A DNA stretch of 64,000 bases from Hyperoplus lanceolatus (lineage: Eukaryota; Chordata; Actinopteri; Uranoscopiformes; Ammodytidae). The translations under genes were made by a program, and so were the position numbers. Below the pieces are notes generated by a model. That model had not been told where the DNA came from. It worked only from the letters and a program-made list of their open reading frames with translations, and searched no databases. How positions within the stretch are numbered: position 1 is the first letter of the stretch; every line of letters begins with the position of its first letter. Positions 24,696 to 38,351 of this stretch are shown in pieces. The stretch covers positions 25,822,001 to 25,886,000 of the forward strand of contig CM049404.1 in assembly GCA_026929865.2 (NCBI GenBank). The letters run 5' to 3'.

Positions 24696-27000
24696 GTCTA
24701 TACTTTACCTCCACTGCCCACACGGCCTCTGTGGAAGATCAGGCCTGTTACTGAGTGTGCGGATTGATGGACTGAGGTTGAGAGGGATGAGAGGGTCACT
24801 TTTTGCATCTCTCCGGGGAGTGTCGGTCGATTGAAGCATATTTGCATGTCAGATTTGTTTGCGTGTACTGCAGGTGCACCCCCGCCCCCACCAAACACAC
24901 AGACAGTAAAATAAATTTGCAGACATTTCACAATCCGTGAAAAGTGAGACCGTGTTGTTTCCACTGATCTTTGACAAATGTCATATAACAGTAAACCAGA
25001 ACAAACACAGAAAGCTTGTGGATCAGTGCTGTTTCAGTGTATCACTGCTGTTTGAAAAATGATTTTGAGCAGTTACTCTTGCCTTTTTCCAGTCATTTGT
25101 AAAAAAAAAAATACATAATTTTGACATTAAAATGATGAGTTAACACTTCCAAAATATCAGTAATTCTAAGGTTAATCAAGAATCTGCAAGACTGAAACAT
25201 TTTTATGTAGTTAATAAATGTCCAATATGCCATGTTTATACATGTAAACAGGGGGGCACTATGTTTTTTGTTGTAAGGATTGTAATTTTGGTTTTTCATT
25301 TATGCCTTAAGTTTAGCTTGGGACATATCAATAAGTGATGTCCCTCCATATTTGTTACCCTTGCTGCTAAATATTTTTTTGTAAGAAACAAGGCTAAATG
25401 CTGTCTGCTTAGAAAAACTTTAATTTTGCAATTTCCATCTCCACTTAACAAAGGTCTAACAAATAGAGTAAGCATGTGCAACACATTTCTAAGCCAATTA
25501 CTTTTTTTCACAGCACACCTTGCAATTGTCAAAGCAAGGAAAGCAAAGGTGTCATAAATAAAATTGAATGTGAAATGTGTTCCATTTAGTTTAGATAGTT
25601 TCAGACCCTGGTGATGTTCTCAGTGATTCACTGGCAAGGCTTACTGGAATAAATGTTGTTAGTTGTGTTTTTGCTGCTATAGATTTAAAATGTCTGTCAT
25701 GAAAAAGGCCTGTGCAGGTGTAGCTGGATTTGCATTTTGGTTGATATTTGAGGCTCATTTTGTTAAACGCGCTTGGTGTACAAACATATCATTTGCCTGA
25801 TGGTGACCCACGTCCTGGACACAAACCCATTGTTTTGAAAATAATCTTGTGCATTTCGTCAACTGCGGTATTATGGAAGCAAATATACATTTCCATGTCT
25901 GCACAAAGATTTGAGAGAAAATATTTGCCTTGTAAGTTTTCTTTATTTTCAACAGATTCTTTTTTTGTAATTTAGAATATTTCTATTATAAATGAATGCT
26001 TACTTTGTCTTTCATAAGGGCTTAATTAAACAATTGTGTCAGATTAACTACTCATGTTTCTTCTGAGTAACAGAGGAATAGCTGAGACAGTTAATCAGTT
26101 GAATCAGTTAAAAATCTAAAATAACAATACTTTAGTAACAACCATTGAAGTCTACATAACAGCTCAATATCCAGTACCAAAGATGAATGATTTGGGGAAT
26201 AGCAATGGCTGGTTATTTATTCTTTTCACCCATTAAAAACATTCTTTAGTTAAATTTTAGGATTTTAATGTTTCCAAAAAATGCTTTTAACATTACAGAT
26301 CATGTGATTGTTATATTTTTTTATAAAAACTAAAACGCAACTCAAGATCTTTTTATGGTTTCAATGTGTTTATTGTTATGTGTGTTATTTTTGATGTACT
26401 ATTTTCTTAATCTATTTTGACACTTACAAAGAGAACATCAAGTTCATACTGCATTCATATGTTCATGTTCCAGTTTCAGGATTAAAAAATAAATGTATTT
26501 TTGTAGCTTAACTCTTGTTGCCAGATTTTTCTTTGTCATCTAACTGTCAGCCTCTATTTTTTTATTGATAGAGTGGATCAAGTTATTCTTTAACAACTAC
26601 AACAAACATACAAACATTTGTCAACAAATAAAAAACAGGTAATAATATAGTAAGAAAGAAACAAATAAAATCGATCATTCTTTGGCAATAACAATAACAT
26701 TGTTATCCAATTAAAATTAGTTAAAGGAAAATAAATAAAGATCATTCTTTATAGTACAACCCTAACCCTAACCCTAACCCTATACACAATGGATTTAATT
26801 TTTAACCTATAACTGACTATAGCCTTAAAAATGATGTACGCCCATAGCCTACATTAAATCCCAATCTTTACTCAAAAAATAAATTTGTATTAGCGACAGA
26901 ATAACAAAATGCCAATAATATTACAATATTTTGCTTGTCTGTAAAATGTAACCCATTACAATTGTGAGGGAGGGTCATTGTGGGGGGATGATGTTGCCTG
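24696..27000. other. 5' flank of the second T1R copy and unique DNA; no gene recognised
   Basis: To about 26235 this is duplication unit 2 flank; beyond that it is AT-rich unique DNA. No protein-like frames were found. Confidence 0.5.
26759..26781. repeat. Short interstitial telomere-like repeat (CCCTAA)n
   Basis: Three to four tandem CCCTAA units in an AT-rich intergenic context just outside the T1R duplication. It is too short to be a former telomere; slippage or repair synthesis is likelier. Confidence 0.8.
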
Positions 27001-27529
27001 CTCTGAGGACGTCACTATTGTGCGACGCACATGTCGAGGTGAAAGTGCAAGCTGCCATTTTTTTTTCGTAGGAGTCTTCCTGACTAATTAGACCAGGTAC
27101 AAACTGAGAGTTTAAGCCCCGTTCTGTAGTAGTTTGGTCTTATTTGTTGGTGCACGGAGGACTTTTTCTCCCTGACTATCACAGCAGAAGTAGCGGCTGA
27201 TTCAAGACCGGTTTGAATATCGGTTAAGCTCAGGGCTGCACGGCTCTGCGGATGGCTGCTTAGCTCTGAGGCTAATATTAGCCGTGTCTGTAAACAAACA
27301 CCACAGGCAGTGAACAAAAGCAGCTGATAGACGGCCTCACTACTCGCAGGTTTGTGCTGTAGATTCGGTGATAATCAGTTGGATACTGTGTGTTGCACGT
27401 CTACAAGTTGGAGACAGCACTTCTGTTTTGTAGACGGTGCGAGTTTCCCTGAACTAGGTCGGAGCTCAGTGGCTTTAGAGCGGGTCGGGGTCAGTCGGGT
27501 CACCGGGGAAACAGGCTCTCACCGCCGGC

Positions 27530-30500
27530 ATGTCGTCGTTCTCCGAGTCAGCCCTGGAGAAGAAGCTGACTGAGCTGAGCAGCTCGCAGCAAAGCGTCCA
27601 GACTCTGTCTCTGTGGATCATCCACCACCGCAAACACTCGGGCCTCATCGTCAAAGTGTGGCACAGAGAGCTGAAGAAAGGTGAGAGATGTCAGTGCTGG
27701 CTGCAGTACGTGCTGTTTGTAATTGTGCAACAAACAAAATCTCTAACGATTGTGTCAATTTGGTTTAAAGGACATGTATTAATAGGTGCGAATTACTCAT
27801 CTGTCAGAAGGTGATATTTTATGGAGAGTAAAAAGGATGTATAGTTCTCTTAATCAGATAAGACGTGTTGTACTTGTTGTGCCAGGCTTTCCCATGCTTA
27901 ACTTATTCAGGGGAGATTTTAAACAGTCAACAATGTCAGTCACACATTAACAAAGGTAATGCTGAATGCCTCTCACATGCTAGGAGTGAATAACACCCCT
28001 AAAGTGTAAAACAACAATAAAACATCCAAACATTTGATTAGCTGTGATCAGAAAAACGTGGTAATACATACTTACATGACAATGTGATTTTATTTTATTA
28101 TTGCACTTTGAAAAAAGAGGATGACAATTTATATTGCTTAATCTACTAAAGAGAAAAGGCATTATAAAATACAAAACCAAACCGAGTCTTGTTTTCAGGT
28201 TTTATTAATGGTGTTTGCTGTTATTGAAGAAGAGTGAACAGGAAAATGTGTTACATTAATAAATGAAACTTAATTGCCCCCTTGTTCCCTTGATCCCTAG
28301 TATGAGTTTAAAACATATATATCTTAATACCTAAATATTTTCTGTCTTGCAGCTAAAACCAGCAGGAAGCTGACGTTCCTGTATCTGGCCAACGATGTCA
28401 TCCAGAACAGCAAAAAGAAAGGACCCGAGTTCACCAAAGACTATGAGACTGTCCTGGTCGATGCCTGCTCCCATGTTGCCAGGTAAATGTGCTTTGATGC
28501 TGTTAATAATGCTCGGTGTAACACGTGTGTTTAGATGGGTTGCATGCTGACTGCCGGAAGCTTTTTAAAAATTGTTCTGTACTATATGTATAGGACCTTA
28601 TGTAGTCCTATACAAAAACTTGCTTCTAAAGCTGAAGTATGTTTCCTTCTTGTATCCAGATGAAGACATTTACTATTAGTTATAATATTTAAAGGTGGAA
28701 TTTACCACATATACAGTTTATCCCCCATCAAAGTTTGTTGGACCACCAAACAAAAACAATCCAACTGTTTTTATAGCTTTGTCTCATGCGTCTCAGGCTA
28801 AAAAATGTAGAACCTTATCACAATTTATTTTTAAATAACGGAAAACTTTAAATCAAATATTAGCTCCCATCGTGCAATTGTGACCAAACAAGTTGTTTGG
28901 AGGAATCTCCTAAGTACAACACAGTTTCTGCTATGAGCTTCTTGAGCTTTAATACGATGTCCTCTGAATGACTCCTCTCCTCTTTCTCTACTGTTCTGCA
29001 CAGAGAGGGAGGTGACAATTGTAAAAAGGCCATGGATAGACTGCTGACCATCTGGAAGGAGAGAGCCCTCTACAGAGCTGACTTCATCCAGCAGCTCAAA
29101 CTGGCCATAGAAGATTCCAACAGCCCCAGGCCTTCAGGTCAGATAACTGTTTTTGTTACACTTATAAAAAGAGAAAAAGAAAGTTGCCAATGTGGGCGAT
29201 GGCACAAAGTTTGGTTTCTGATCCAAGAAAAACCTGAGCGAGGATCAATTATGTTAATTCAGATACTTTATTTTAATTTGATTAATGAAAGCTAATGTCA
29301 TGATTTATGAGGTGAATGCATAACTAATATTTTGCTTGTTAATACATAATTAAGAGTGTACAGTTGCACAGATACTTCAGGTAACAGTCTGCTGACTTTC
29401 AGTTTTTGAATTTTAAAAGCTTTTAGACTGATTCACAAAAACAAATAGCAACAAAATCCTAGATACTGATGTTAGTCTAGTTACTAAAGGACACTTTAAC
29501 AGTTTTCGGTTTTTGTTGAAGGTAGAAATGAGTGTTGATAATTTAATTTGAGGATTAAATGGCTACATTTTAGGATTTATTTTTCAGAGTTACATATATA
29601 TATATAAAACATATTGGTATTGGTATTATGTATTGGTTACTTTATGCCGAATTTTATGTTGGATCATTTGAATAGAAGAGAGAAGAGAAGAGAAGAAGGC
29701 TGTGAAACGAACCTACCAGAAGATCCAGGTTCAGGAAGAAGAGGAGGATGAAGATGACGACTACAGGAGCCACAACTCCCCCCACACCACAGATGTCTCT
29801 GGAAATCAACTGGTACGACTTGGCCCACAATGACATTCCACTCGAATGGCACAAAATGCAGAAAAAAAAATCCTCCCTTGGAATTGATGTTAAAAAAAAG
29901 TTTCTGTTGCCTTTCCCTGTCTTTCCTTTGTCCCTTCTCTTATACCTGTTGTTTCTTCAGACGGAGGAGCTGGTGAAGGCCCTGCAGGACCTGGAGAACG
30001 CCGCATCAGGTGACGCTGCAGTCCGTCAGAAGATCGCCTCGCTGCCACAGGAAGTCCAGGACGTTTCCCTGTTGGAGAAAATCACTGGTAAGACCCGAGA
30101 TCTCAAATCCATCGGAAATGACTTATCAATGGATCAGAATATGGGGGAGGGGGGTGCTCGTGGTGTAGTGGTTAGAGCGTCCCCATAGAGGCTCAGTCCT
30201 CATTGCAGCAGACCCGGGTCACAGCCAACCCGTGGATGGTTCTCTGCATGTCCAAATCTATCTAATAAAGCGAACAACGCCAAAAAATAATCTTCAATGG
30301 ATCAGGGATTTTTTTTTTAGACAGATTTTCAATGGTCTTCATTTTCCTCATGATGTAAACAGGCAACACATTTCTTTAATTTGTTTTATTTTAAAATATC
30401 CTGTACATGGTGATCACATTGAAGTAATTATGATAATATTTTCTTTACAGAACTTTTATGGGTGCAGGTGACCAAACAATAGATGTTTACTGTAGGACAA

Positions 30501-31283
30501 AATATACAATGCTAAATGACAGAAAAACTGAAAACCACAACGACCCACTTTGGCTCCAATCTAGACAAGGATGCAGCAGACAAGCTGTCGAGGACGGTGG
30601 ATGAAGCCTGTTTGTTGCTGGCCGAGTACAACGGCCGATTGGCTGCAGAGCTGGAGGACCGCAGGCAGCTGGCGCGCATGCTCACTGAATACATCGGCAG
30701 CCAGAGGGACGCGCTCATGGAGAGAGAGAAGAAACTAGAGGCAAGGCCCCGCAAAACCAAAAAAAACAAAAGAGAACTTAGACTTATTTTTAATGGATAC
30801 ATATATATTTTTCTGAACTTTAATTTACAGAAAAACACATAAAGGAGTTTTTTAATTAAGTTGTTCTACTGAGATTGTATTCATCTCTACAGTGTTTACA
30901 GTAAACACATTGCTATTTACTTATTTTCTTTTTAGACAGGGATCACTTTGCAACCTGAAATGAAAACTAAAACACTGTCATGTATGTAGTTATGGCCCAT
31001 TTTTAATGCCCCTCCATTATCTTTTCAAGCCGCACCACACATGCCAGGATGAAACATTTTGAGATAAATGTAATTTGTAAATAAATAATGAGTGGTAGCT
31101 CATGCCTGTGCCATGTCATCTCGTCCTCTACAGGATTACAAGCAGAAGCTGGCGAGAGTGACCCAGGTCAGGAAAGAGCTCAAGTCCCACATCCAGAGTC
31201 TGCCTGACCTGTCCCTGCTGCCCAACGTCACCGGGGGGCTGGCTCCTCTCCCCTCTGCTGGAGACCTCTTCTCCACCGACTGA
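27530..31283 (+). CDS. rprd1b: Regulation of nuclear pre-mRNA domain-containing protein 1B
   Basis: Seven exons: 27530-27680, 28353-28482, 29004-29137, 29676-29812, 29961-30087, 30565-30740, 31134-31283. Phase is continuous, giving 334 residues against 326 in human. The N-terminal half is the CID fold (residues about 1-132: WIIHHRKHSGLIVKVWHREL, KLTFLYLANDVIQNSKKKGPEF) that binds the Ser2/Ser7-phosphorylated C-terminal domain of RNA polymerase II. An acidic linker (about 155-166) leads to a coiled-coil dimerisation region, and the C-terminus (LPDLSLLPNVTGGLAPLP) matches the vertebrate protein as I know it. RPRD1B is a nuclear scaffold with RPAP2 and RPRD1A influencing CTD dephosphorylation and cell-cycle gene expression. 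The intron after exon 6 has a GC donor (AG|GCAAGG). The 5' region is GC-richer than its surroundings. rprd1b beside tgm2 matches mammalian synteny. Confidence 0.96.
30150..30295 (+). mobile_element. tRNA-derived SINE in rprd1b intron 5
   Basis: The sequence has a tRNA-like A-box region ('gtggtgtagtggttagagcg'), a B-box-like 'gacccgggtcac' about 50 bp on, and an A-rich tail with AATAAAG. It lies between exons 5 and 6 in the sense orientation. The family was not identified. Confidence 0.65.
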
Positions 31284-33380
31284 GAAGTCTCTGACCGGAC
31301 AAAAGCCAACCCATGCCCCTAGAAACCCAGACCCACCTTTGATTCACAACATACTTCTAGCTGTGTCTCCAGCCAAAGGACATGTGGTCAAACCTGCAGG
31401 ACAAGAAGTAGGAAGGGACATAAGACCGAAGGTGTGATCAAATCAAAGCGCTCTGCAGAGGAGAACACAGACTCTGTCAGCCTGGATTTATTATCCAGCA
31501 CAAGGATTCCACTCCACCAGCTTGGAACGAGTATGTTTCCTGTTTGTTTTTATTTTTATTTTTTTAAATGCTGAAAACCGTCAGTGAGGAAAAGAGGAGG
31601 AGGGTAACGCAGCAGAGCTTAGACAGACATACATGTTGGTTGTCAGGACGTTTCAATTCAGCGAGCAAAGGTTGCAACACTGTGAAAAAGAATGTACCAT
31701 TAATTAGTTTTATTTTGTGGCTTTCAGTTGACCCATAGTCGGAATAGGTGGTTTTGATGCAAGTGTACAATTAGAGAAGATTTCAAATTGGGTTCAGTGT
31801 GCATTGCTTTTTGTTTGCTCCATTGTCTGCAGCTGTTACTCAGCACACTAATTTCAGTTACACTTCATAGCGTTTAAATAGGTTTTGTAGGACAGTGTCA
31901 TCCCTATAGTTTAACGTGTAAGTGTCCCGGTTTGCAAACCTTTTTCTCATTTACACATTGCAACTCAAAGTGCCCGTTTGTTTTCATTCTTTGATTTGGA
32001 CAGATGTTTGGTTATATGATATGGCTAATTTTGTTCTTAAGTGTGTACCAGACAGGGTTTGAATTTTACAAAACAAATCCTGGGCGTTTAAAGAAACCAT
32101 TCAAAACAAAGCTTTGCTTTCTAACGAATTGCCTGGTCTTTTAGTTGTATGAAAAAGAATGTATGAAACCCTGAAACTCAGGGTATAACAGGGCAACATA
32201 GGCGAAAAGTGTTAAAAAAGATAATTACGTTTTTAGTGTTTGTAGAGCTGGGCAATACAGAAATATAGATAAGTAGACCCGATGAAGACCTTTTCCTGAT
32301 ATTGTCATATATCACAACATGTATTTTGATATAAAAAATAAACAGTACAGGTTGTCATTCCTTCAGATGTAACGTGAATTAGACTCGAACTCTCGTTTTT
32401 AAGCGGAATTCTCCAGTATTCAAGAAAAAATGGGTTCAGGAATACACAATATTAAAATTCCTACAATGATATCAAAATGATGAATAATAATGTACCAGTT
32501 CTACTTGTGTGTAGATGTCCAGTGATTCAATATTTTACTTAATAGTAGCAGCAGCACATTCACCTCTGCAGTCCCTTTCTCAGGCTCCTTTTTTAAAACA
32601 AGGCGACAAACCAAATCACAAACCCCTTCATTGACATACTAAGTTCAAGAAGTGTGAGATATTCCCAAAATTATTTTGGTAACAAAGTGTGTCATGATTT
32701 TCTGAACCATTCTCTGTAAAAGCCTGAACAATATGTCTATTTTTTCTTGCCTCATATTTCTTTCTGTTGTCTGTATACAAAAACAACATTTATTTTGAGA
32801 AGTTTTACGTTAAAAAACGTCAAAGATATTTACTATGATCACGGCTTTTCTAAAGTTTAAAATACAGTTTTTGATACTTACCTGCTAAAATCTTGGGCGA
32901 GAAATGCTGCTGCAAATCCTTCAATTGCCTCTCGGATTGATCAGCGTCAACTGGAAGTCTGGAACCACAACTATTTCAAACAGCAGGTAAAATCGTGGAT
33001 CACAGTCATTGGTGTGGACACAAAACAGATATTTGGGCCCTGCTTTGGCGGTCAGAAAACATTTCTTTGACTTTGGATGTTACATAAGTTTAAATAACCG
33101 ATAATTATTTGGTTCAGGCTTGACTAAAGTATAAATCAGCGTCAAATAAAATATAAATACTAAACGTGTTCTATAAAACTACTGTATGCCAGGATTTCAG
33201 CAACATTTTGACCCAGTTGTGCTCCATTGTAGATTTGTTTTTTTACCTACTTGCTCTGTGGCAGGTTTCTCTCTGCAGTATATTTCTGTATTGCCAGCAC
33301 TCTACCAGTAGGGGTAGTGGTTTTTCTGAAATGAAATGTATTCAGTGGATGCCAATAAACTGATCTGGAACCATTTGAAC
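31284..33380 (+). other. Probable long 3' UTR of rprd1b
   Basis: About 2 kb of non-coding sequence follows the stop. AATAAA at about 33354 ('gccaataaactg') is a plausible polyadenylation signal. The UTR length is inferred; earlier AT-rich signals could also be used. Confidence 0.45.
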
Positions 33381-35174
33381 AAATACTGTATGTGCGTTTT
33401 TCATGAAGTCAATTTAAGGTAAATATACCACACAATACACAACAAAAACCCACAATGCTACAGGTGTTTCTAGTAGGTGCACCACTACTGCCTTTGCCTG
33501 ACATTTCCCTATTTGTTTCTCTGCAATAACAAACTGACATCATGAGTATAAACATGGTTTTAACAATCTCTTTTTCACAATATTGACTGGAAACTGCCAT
33601 TCTGTTCAATTGCAATTAAATTAGGAATCTTGGAGAATGTGTGATGTAAATTCTTATTTTTTTGAAAACATTATTAGAAGGAAGAGTGGACTGTCAGGTG
33701 GAGTTGGGCTTGAGTGGCCTCATCCTCCTGTGGGCGGGAGGAGAGTCAAGAGGCTGCAGAAAAATAGAATAATACAAACAACAATAGTGCTGATGATGTT
33801 CCCATTGGGATCTTACGTTCAAGACACAATCATATTCCTGTATTTATATAACAACCTTAAACTTATTTATGGAGAAATATCTACAATAACTTGAGGTATA
33901 ATTCATGTCAAACACATGGTTATTACATGCCTGTTTTAATACCATGTGTTACTAATATCGGCCTATTTCTTCTTCTTTTTTTAACTTAAAAGAAACTGTA
34001 GGCCATACTCTGGTACATCTGCATTAGTGTCCAGGCTAACGACGATGGAAAAAAAACCGGACATAACGTCGAGGTCCGACGTTTCGGGGACCGGCCCGGC
34101 CCGGCCCGGCCATTCGCTCTGAGCATCAACTATTGGCGGTTCATAACATTTCGTTGGTAGGCCTAGTATAAACATAAACAAACGTTCGCCAAACGTTCGC
34201 TCGAGATCGCTAAGTAGCATTTGGCTTTAGAGTGAATATTAGAAAACAGTAGTCCTATCTCCCGAATTGTGTAACTCCAACAAAAATCGAAAACATATTC
34301 CCAAATTAAACGGCTTATAGCCCCACTGTATGAGAACCAACCATGGGCACACGCGAACCTTAAAATATACCGTAATCACTTGCCGAAAGACACCTAAAGG
34401 GATATTTTCTTAACAACAGTGCGATCTAATAACATCTGATACGCATAAAAAAAATAAAAATCTGTACTATTGGTTTAAATAGGTGAACCCCCCCCCCCCA
34501 ACAAAAAAAAACAGAACAACACAACACTTTCTGACTGAGTTGTTTGAGGCCCTGATGATTTGGGAATGTGTTTTAAATGTCCCCAATGAGCTTATAAAAT
34601 AAAGGGTTTGAATAGAAAAGTGCCTTAAACTTTACTAAAGTAAATATGCTATGTTTGCAGGGAACACATGGGAAGATAGCATTCACATTATTTATGATGA
34701 TTTTCAAACTGGTTTTAATCAATCAAACATGAATTAAAAACCCAGTTTCTATTTCTATTGTTTAAAGTCTGCAGCACCCTGGCCAAATTAACTGTAAAAA
34801 ATCAAGGGGTAATGAGGCCAGATATCCACACATTCCTGTGAAACAGTTTTGGGCAAACTTGAATAAAATTCCTTTTATTCATAGGGTCATTAGGGTTCTT
34901 TTTACACACTAAAACTAATAAAATAAGTAGCCTATGTAAACTGATATACTTTTAAATATACTGTAAAGATTTTTTTAATAGTTAACATGATTTTGGAATG
35001 TTGGTTGCTGTTGGTTTTTGTGTTGTCATAATGTTCCGTTCTAGAATCCTGTTATGAGCTACAAGGGGACACAATTCTCTCTCCCTCACATAACTACTGA
35101 CACTTGATAAGAGTAAGCAGAGAAACCTGCACCTTAGTTATAAAGAGTGAAAGTAATCATATTGAGAAGCAAAG
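33381..35174. other. Intergenic between rprd1b and klhl10; no gene recognised
   Basis: Contains a short GGCCC tandem tract at about 34089-34110, a poly-C/poly-A low-complexity stretch at about 34486-34512 and AT-rich DNA. The klhl10 promoter must lie at its right end. Confidence 0.5.
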
Positions 35175-38100
35175 ATGGATGAAGATACATGTATTTGTAA
35201 CTCAGTGTATAATGAGCTTCGTCTGGAGCAAGAGCTCTGTGATGCTGTGATAATAGTGGACAAAACTGAATTTCAGGCACACAAGGTCATCCTCTGTAAC
35301 TGCAGCCCGTACTTCAGGTGAGCTGGTTAAGGGAAAGGATATTAATGTTTTATTTGTATAAGTTTGTTGTACTAAAGTCATAGTTCACTGTCTGTACACA
35401 TTCAGCATTACTGTAACTGATATTCAAACTCATTTTCCTTTTTTTACTGCCAGTCTTTCGAGTACTTTACTGTAACAACAGTGATAATTTACACTGATTT
35501 CCAAATTATGTTAACAACATCAGTATAATCCTTATTGCATTTAGGATTGTTACTGGTAAACACAACGCTATAACCATTGATACCATTGATATGTGGAGGC
35601 CAATCTGTAAGAAAAAAAAAACCTATAGCAACATGAGTTTTCAAATTAATGAAATTAATGTATGATTTTCTTGCTGAAGAGTAAAACTTCTTGCTCATTA
35701 AATGCAGATAACTGATAACATTTCACAGGATTTCTAGAAATGGAACCGGATTTAAAAACAAAACAACTTGTGCAGTGGCAGAATGCAGCTTAAGCACACT
35801 TGGTCACATCTTTTCAAAAACATGCACTATGGGAAATATATTTAGATAATTTTATATTATATTATTTATAAGGAGTGAATTAAAATGAAAAATGTTGATT
35901 GCTTTATTTTCAATCCCTTGTTTTTCCTCCTTCCTGGCCCACAGAGCGCTCTTCACCCATTGGTCGACCCCAGACTGTCGGATCTTTGAAATCCCCAATG
36001 TGACACCGGGCATGATGAAGCTGATCATTGAGTTTGCCTACACTGGCTTTGTTCCTGTGACACACGAGAATATACAAGAGCTTTTCATAGCAGCCGACCA
36101 GTTTAATGTCAAGGGCATCGTGCAAGCCTGCAGTGACCACCTGGAAGGGCAGCTGGCCCCCCACAACTGCATCGGTGTCTGGTGGTTCACAGACATCTAC
36201 TACAACCCAGAGCTGAAAAACAAGGCCTCGCTCTTCACACTGAACCACTTCGAGGAGGTGGCTGCCAAGTCAGATGAGTTCCTGTTGCTCTCTGCGCAAG
36301 AACTGGCTAACCTCATTGAGAAGGACCAACTGAATGTAAAGAATGAGAAAACGGTGTTTGAGGCCGTCCTTCGATGGATCGCCCATGCACAAGAGGATCG
36401 CAGAGAATACATTTCTTTGCTCTTGTCCAATGTAAGTGATGGGTGAACAGTTACAGCTACTACACACACTTTTAATTTGAAACTTTCACATCTTGTTTCA
36501 CATGGATCTTTCCCAGATACATCTACTGTCTCTTCATCTTACTTAACCCAAAAAACACCATTTATTGCCTGTTTTTGAAAGAACATCACAATCTAAAGTT
36601 GTCTTATAATATCACAATGAATTAACTCCAACTTGTTTCCTCATGTCTCGGTTTAGGTCAGGCTGGCTCTGATGAGTCCAGATTACATCATGGACAGCGT
36701 TACTGACAACGAGCTGGTGAAAGCAAGTAAAGAGTGTCGACCAATCCTCCTCAAGGCCATGGAGGCCATGCTTGACCTCCGAACAAGGAGGTTCTCATCC
36801 AATACTTTCGATAACCCTATAGCCCGACCACGACTGCCCTCTGCCATCTTGTTGGCCGTTGCAGGCTGGAGTGGCGGCAGTCCAACCAATGGCATTGAGG
36901 CGTACGATGTGCGTGCTGACCGCTGGACCAATGTAACTCACGACGAGGTGGACCACCGGGCCTACCACGGCACTGCTTTCCTCAACGGATCGCTTTACTG
37001 TGTCGGTGGCTTTGACAGTGTTGAACAGTTCAGCACTATGTACAGGTTTGAGCTGGCCACGCAGACCTGGCAGGAGGTGGCACCAATGCATTCTTGCCGC
37101 TGCTATGTCAGCATAACGGTGATGGACGGGCAGATATACGCCATGGGAGGTTACGATGGACACGATAGACTCGAAACTGCCGAGCGCTATCAGCCCAGTA
37201 CCAACCAGTGGACTTCAATTGCGCCCATGCACGACCAGAGGAGTGACGCCAGTTGCACAACCCTCAATGGCAAGGTGGGTGGAGCTTAAGAGCAGCTTGG
37301 AATGACTGAGAGCACAGAAGTTTCTACATTCTAGTTTATCTGATTGAGAATTTCAGCTTGACTGAACACATTTGACACGTTAGGCCAAAAAAATTGCAAA
37401 AAGAAGTCCATAAGACACATTTTGTATCAATTGCTATGGTTCCTGTTTTAGAATAATTCAGTCTTCAGTGGAAATCTGCAGAGGATGACTTATGACTTGC
37501 TTTACTTTCTCCAGGTGTACATATGTGGTGGCTTCAATGGGAGCGAGTGCCTGTTGACGGCTGAATGTTACAGCCCAGAGACCGACCAGTGGACCATGCT
37601 CGCCCCCATGGGCAGCAGGCGCAGTGGAATTGGAGTAATCGCATACGCAGGCCACATCTTTGCAGTAAGCATATTGAACACGGCTGATACCCACATGACA
37701 CAAAAACACTATGAGACACAGAAGACCCTGGTATATAATAGCTTCACAATATTGACCTTTCATTTCAAATCATGTCAGGTCAGAATTGAACATTTATTAC
37801 TTATATGATAAAGGAGGTTCATCCCAAACAGTTTTTCCTTAATTTTTTTTAAATGCTACTGTTGTGCTGTGGAAATTTGTTATACAGATTATTCCCAGTT
37901 TGCTGTTTGTTTCTTAATAGACTAAACTATTCATTCATATTTCACCTCTACTCTTTTAGGTTGGTGGTTTCAACGGAACCACACGTCTGCGGACTGCTGA
38001 GGCCTACAACCCCCAAACGGACACCTGGCATGCCGTGCCCTCCATGCTCAACCCCCGGAGTAACTTTGGGATCGCAACCATCGACGACTGCCTCTTTGTG

Positions 38101-38310
38101 GTCGGGGGCTTCAACGGCTTCACCACCACCCTGGACGTGGAGCGCTACGACGTGGAGACTGGGGAGTGGTCTGATGTCCGTGACATGGAGATCTCCCGCA
38201 GCGCCCTGAGCTGCTGCGTGGCCTCTGGTCTCCCCAACATGGCCGACTACGCTTACCCACGATCCCCCCTGCAATTCTCCGATGATGAGAAGGAAGAATT
38301 GGAGTCATGA
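35175..38310 (+). CDS. klhl10: Kelch-like protein 10 (BTB-BACK-Kelch CUL3 adaptor)
   Basis: Five exons: 35175-35317, 35945-36431, 36657-37274, 37515-37664, 37960-38310, with GT-AG sites and continuous phase, give 582 residues (human KLHL10 608). Residues about 1-115 form the BTB domain (LRLEQELCDAVIIV, FQAHKVILCNCSPYFR) that binds CUL3. A BACK domain follows (about 120-245). Six Kelch repeats start near 265, with the usual GG doublets (AVAGWSGGSPTN, YCVGGFDSV, YAMGGYDGHD, YICGGFNGSE, VGGFNGTTR, VVGGFNGFTT). In mammals KLHL10 is a spermatid-specific substrate receptor of a CUL3-RING ubiquitin ligase needed for male fertility; testis expression here is inferred. The short acidic C-terminus differs from the mammalian tail. 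Human KLHL10 lies on chromosome 17, so its place next to rprd1b/tgm2 differs from mammalian order. AATAAA at 38346-38351 closes the gene. Confidence 0.95.
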
Positions 38311-38351
38311 AGATCCACCTTAAATATGATCTGTGTTGTTTTTTGAATAAA

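Larger units (their letters stand above)
19444..26235 (-). repeat. Direct tandem duplication, unit 2 (T1R gene plus flanks)
   Basis: Counterpart of 13724-19100. It is longer mainly because of two insertions near its left end (19573-19667 and 19718-20970), both absent from unit 1, plus about 75 bp of extra sequence near 25636-25712. Confidence 0.9.

Noticed and set aside
26759..26781. A former telomere fusion point
   Set aside because: Only three to four units with no head-to-head array or subtelomeric repeats; insufficient for a fusion claim.
29748..30188. 146-residue continuous frame in rprd1b
   Set aside because: It joins exon 5 to flanking intron in the same frame; similarity to RPRD1B is confined to 29961-30087.
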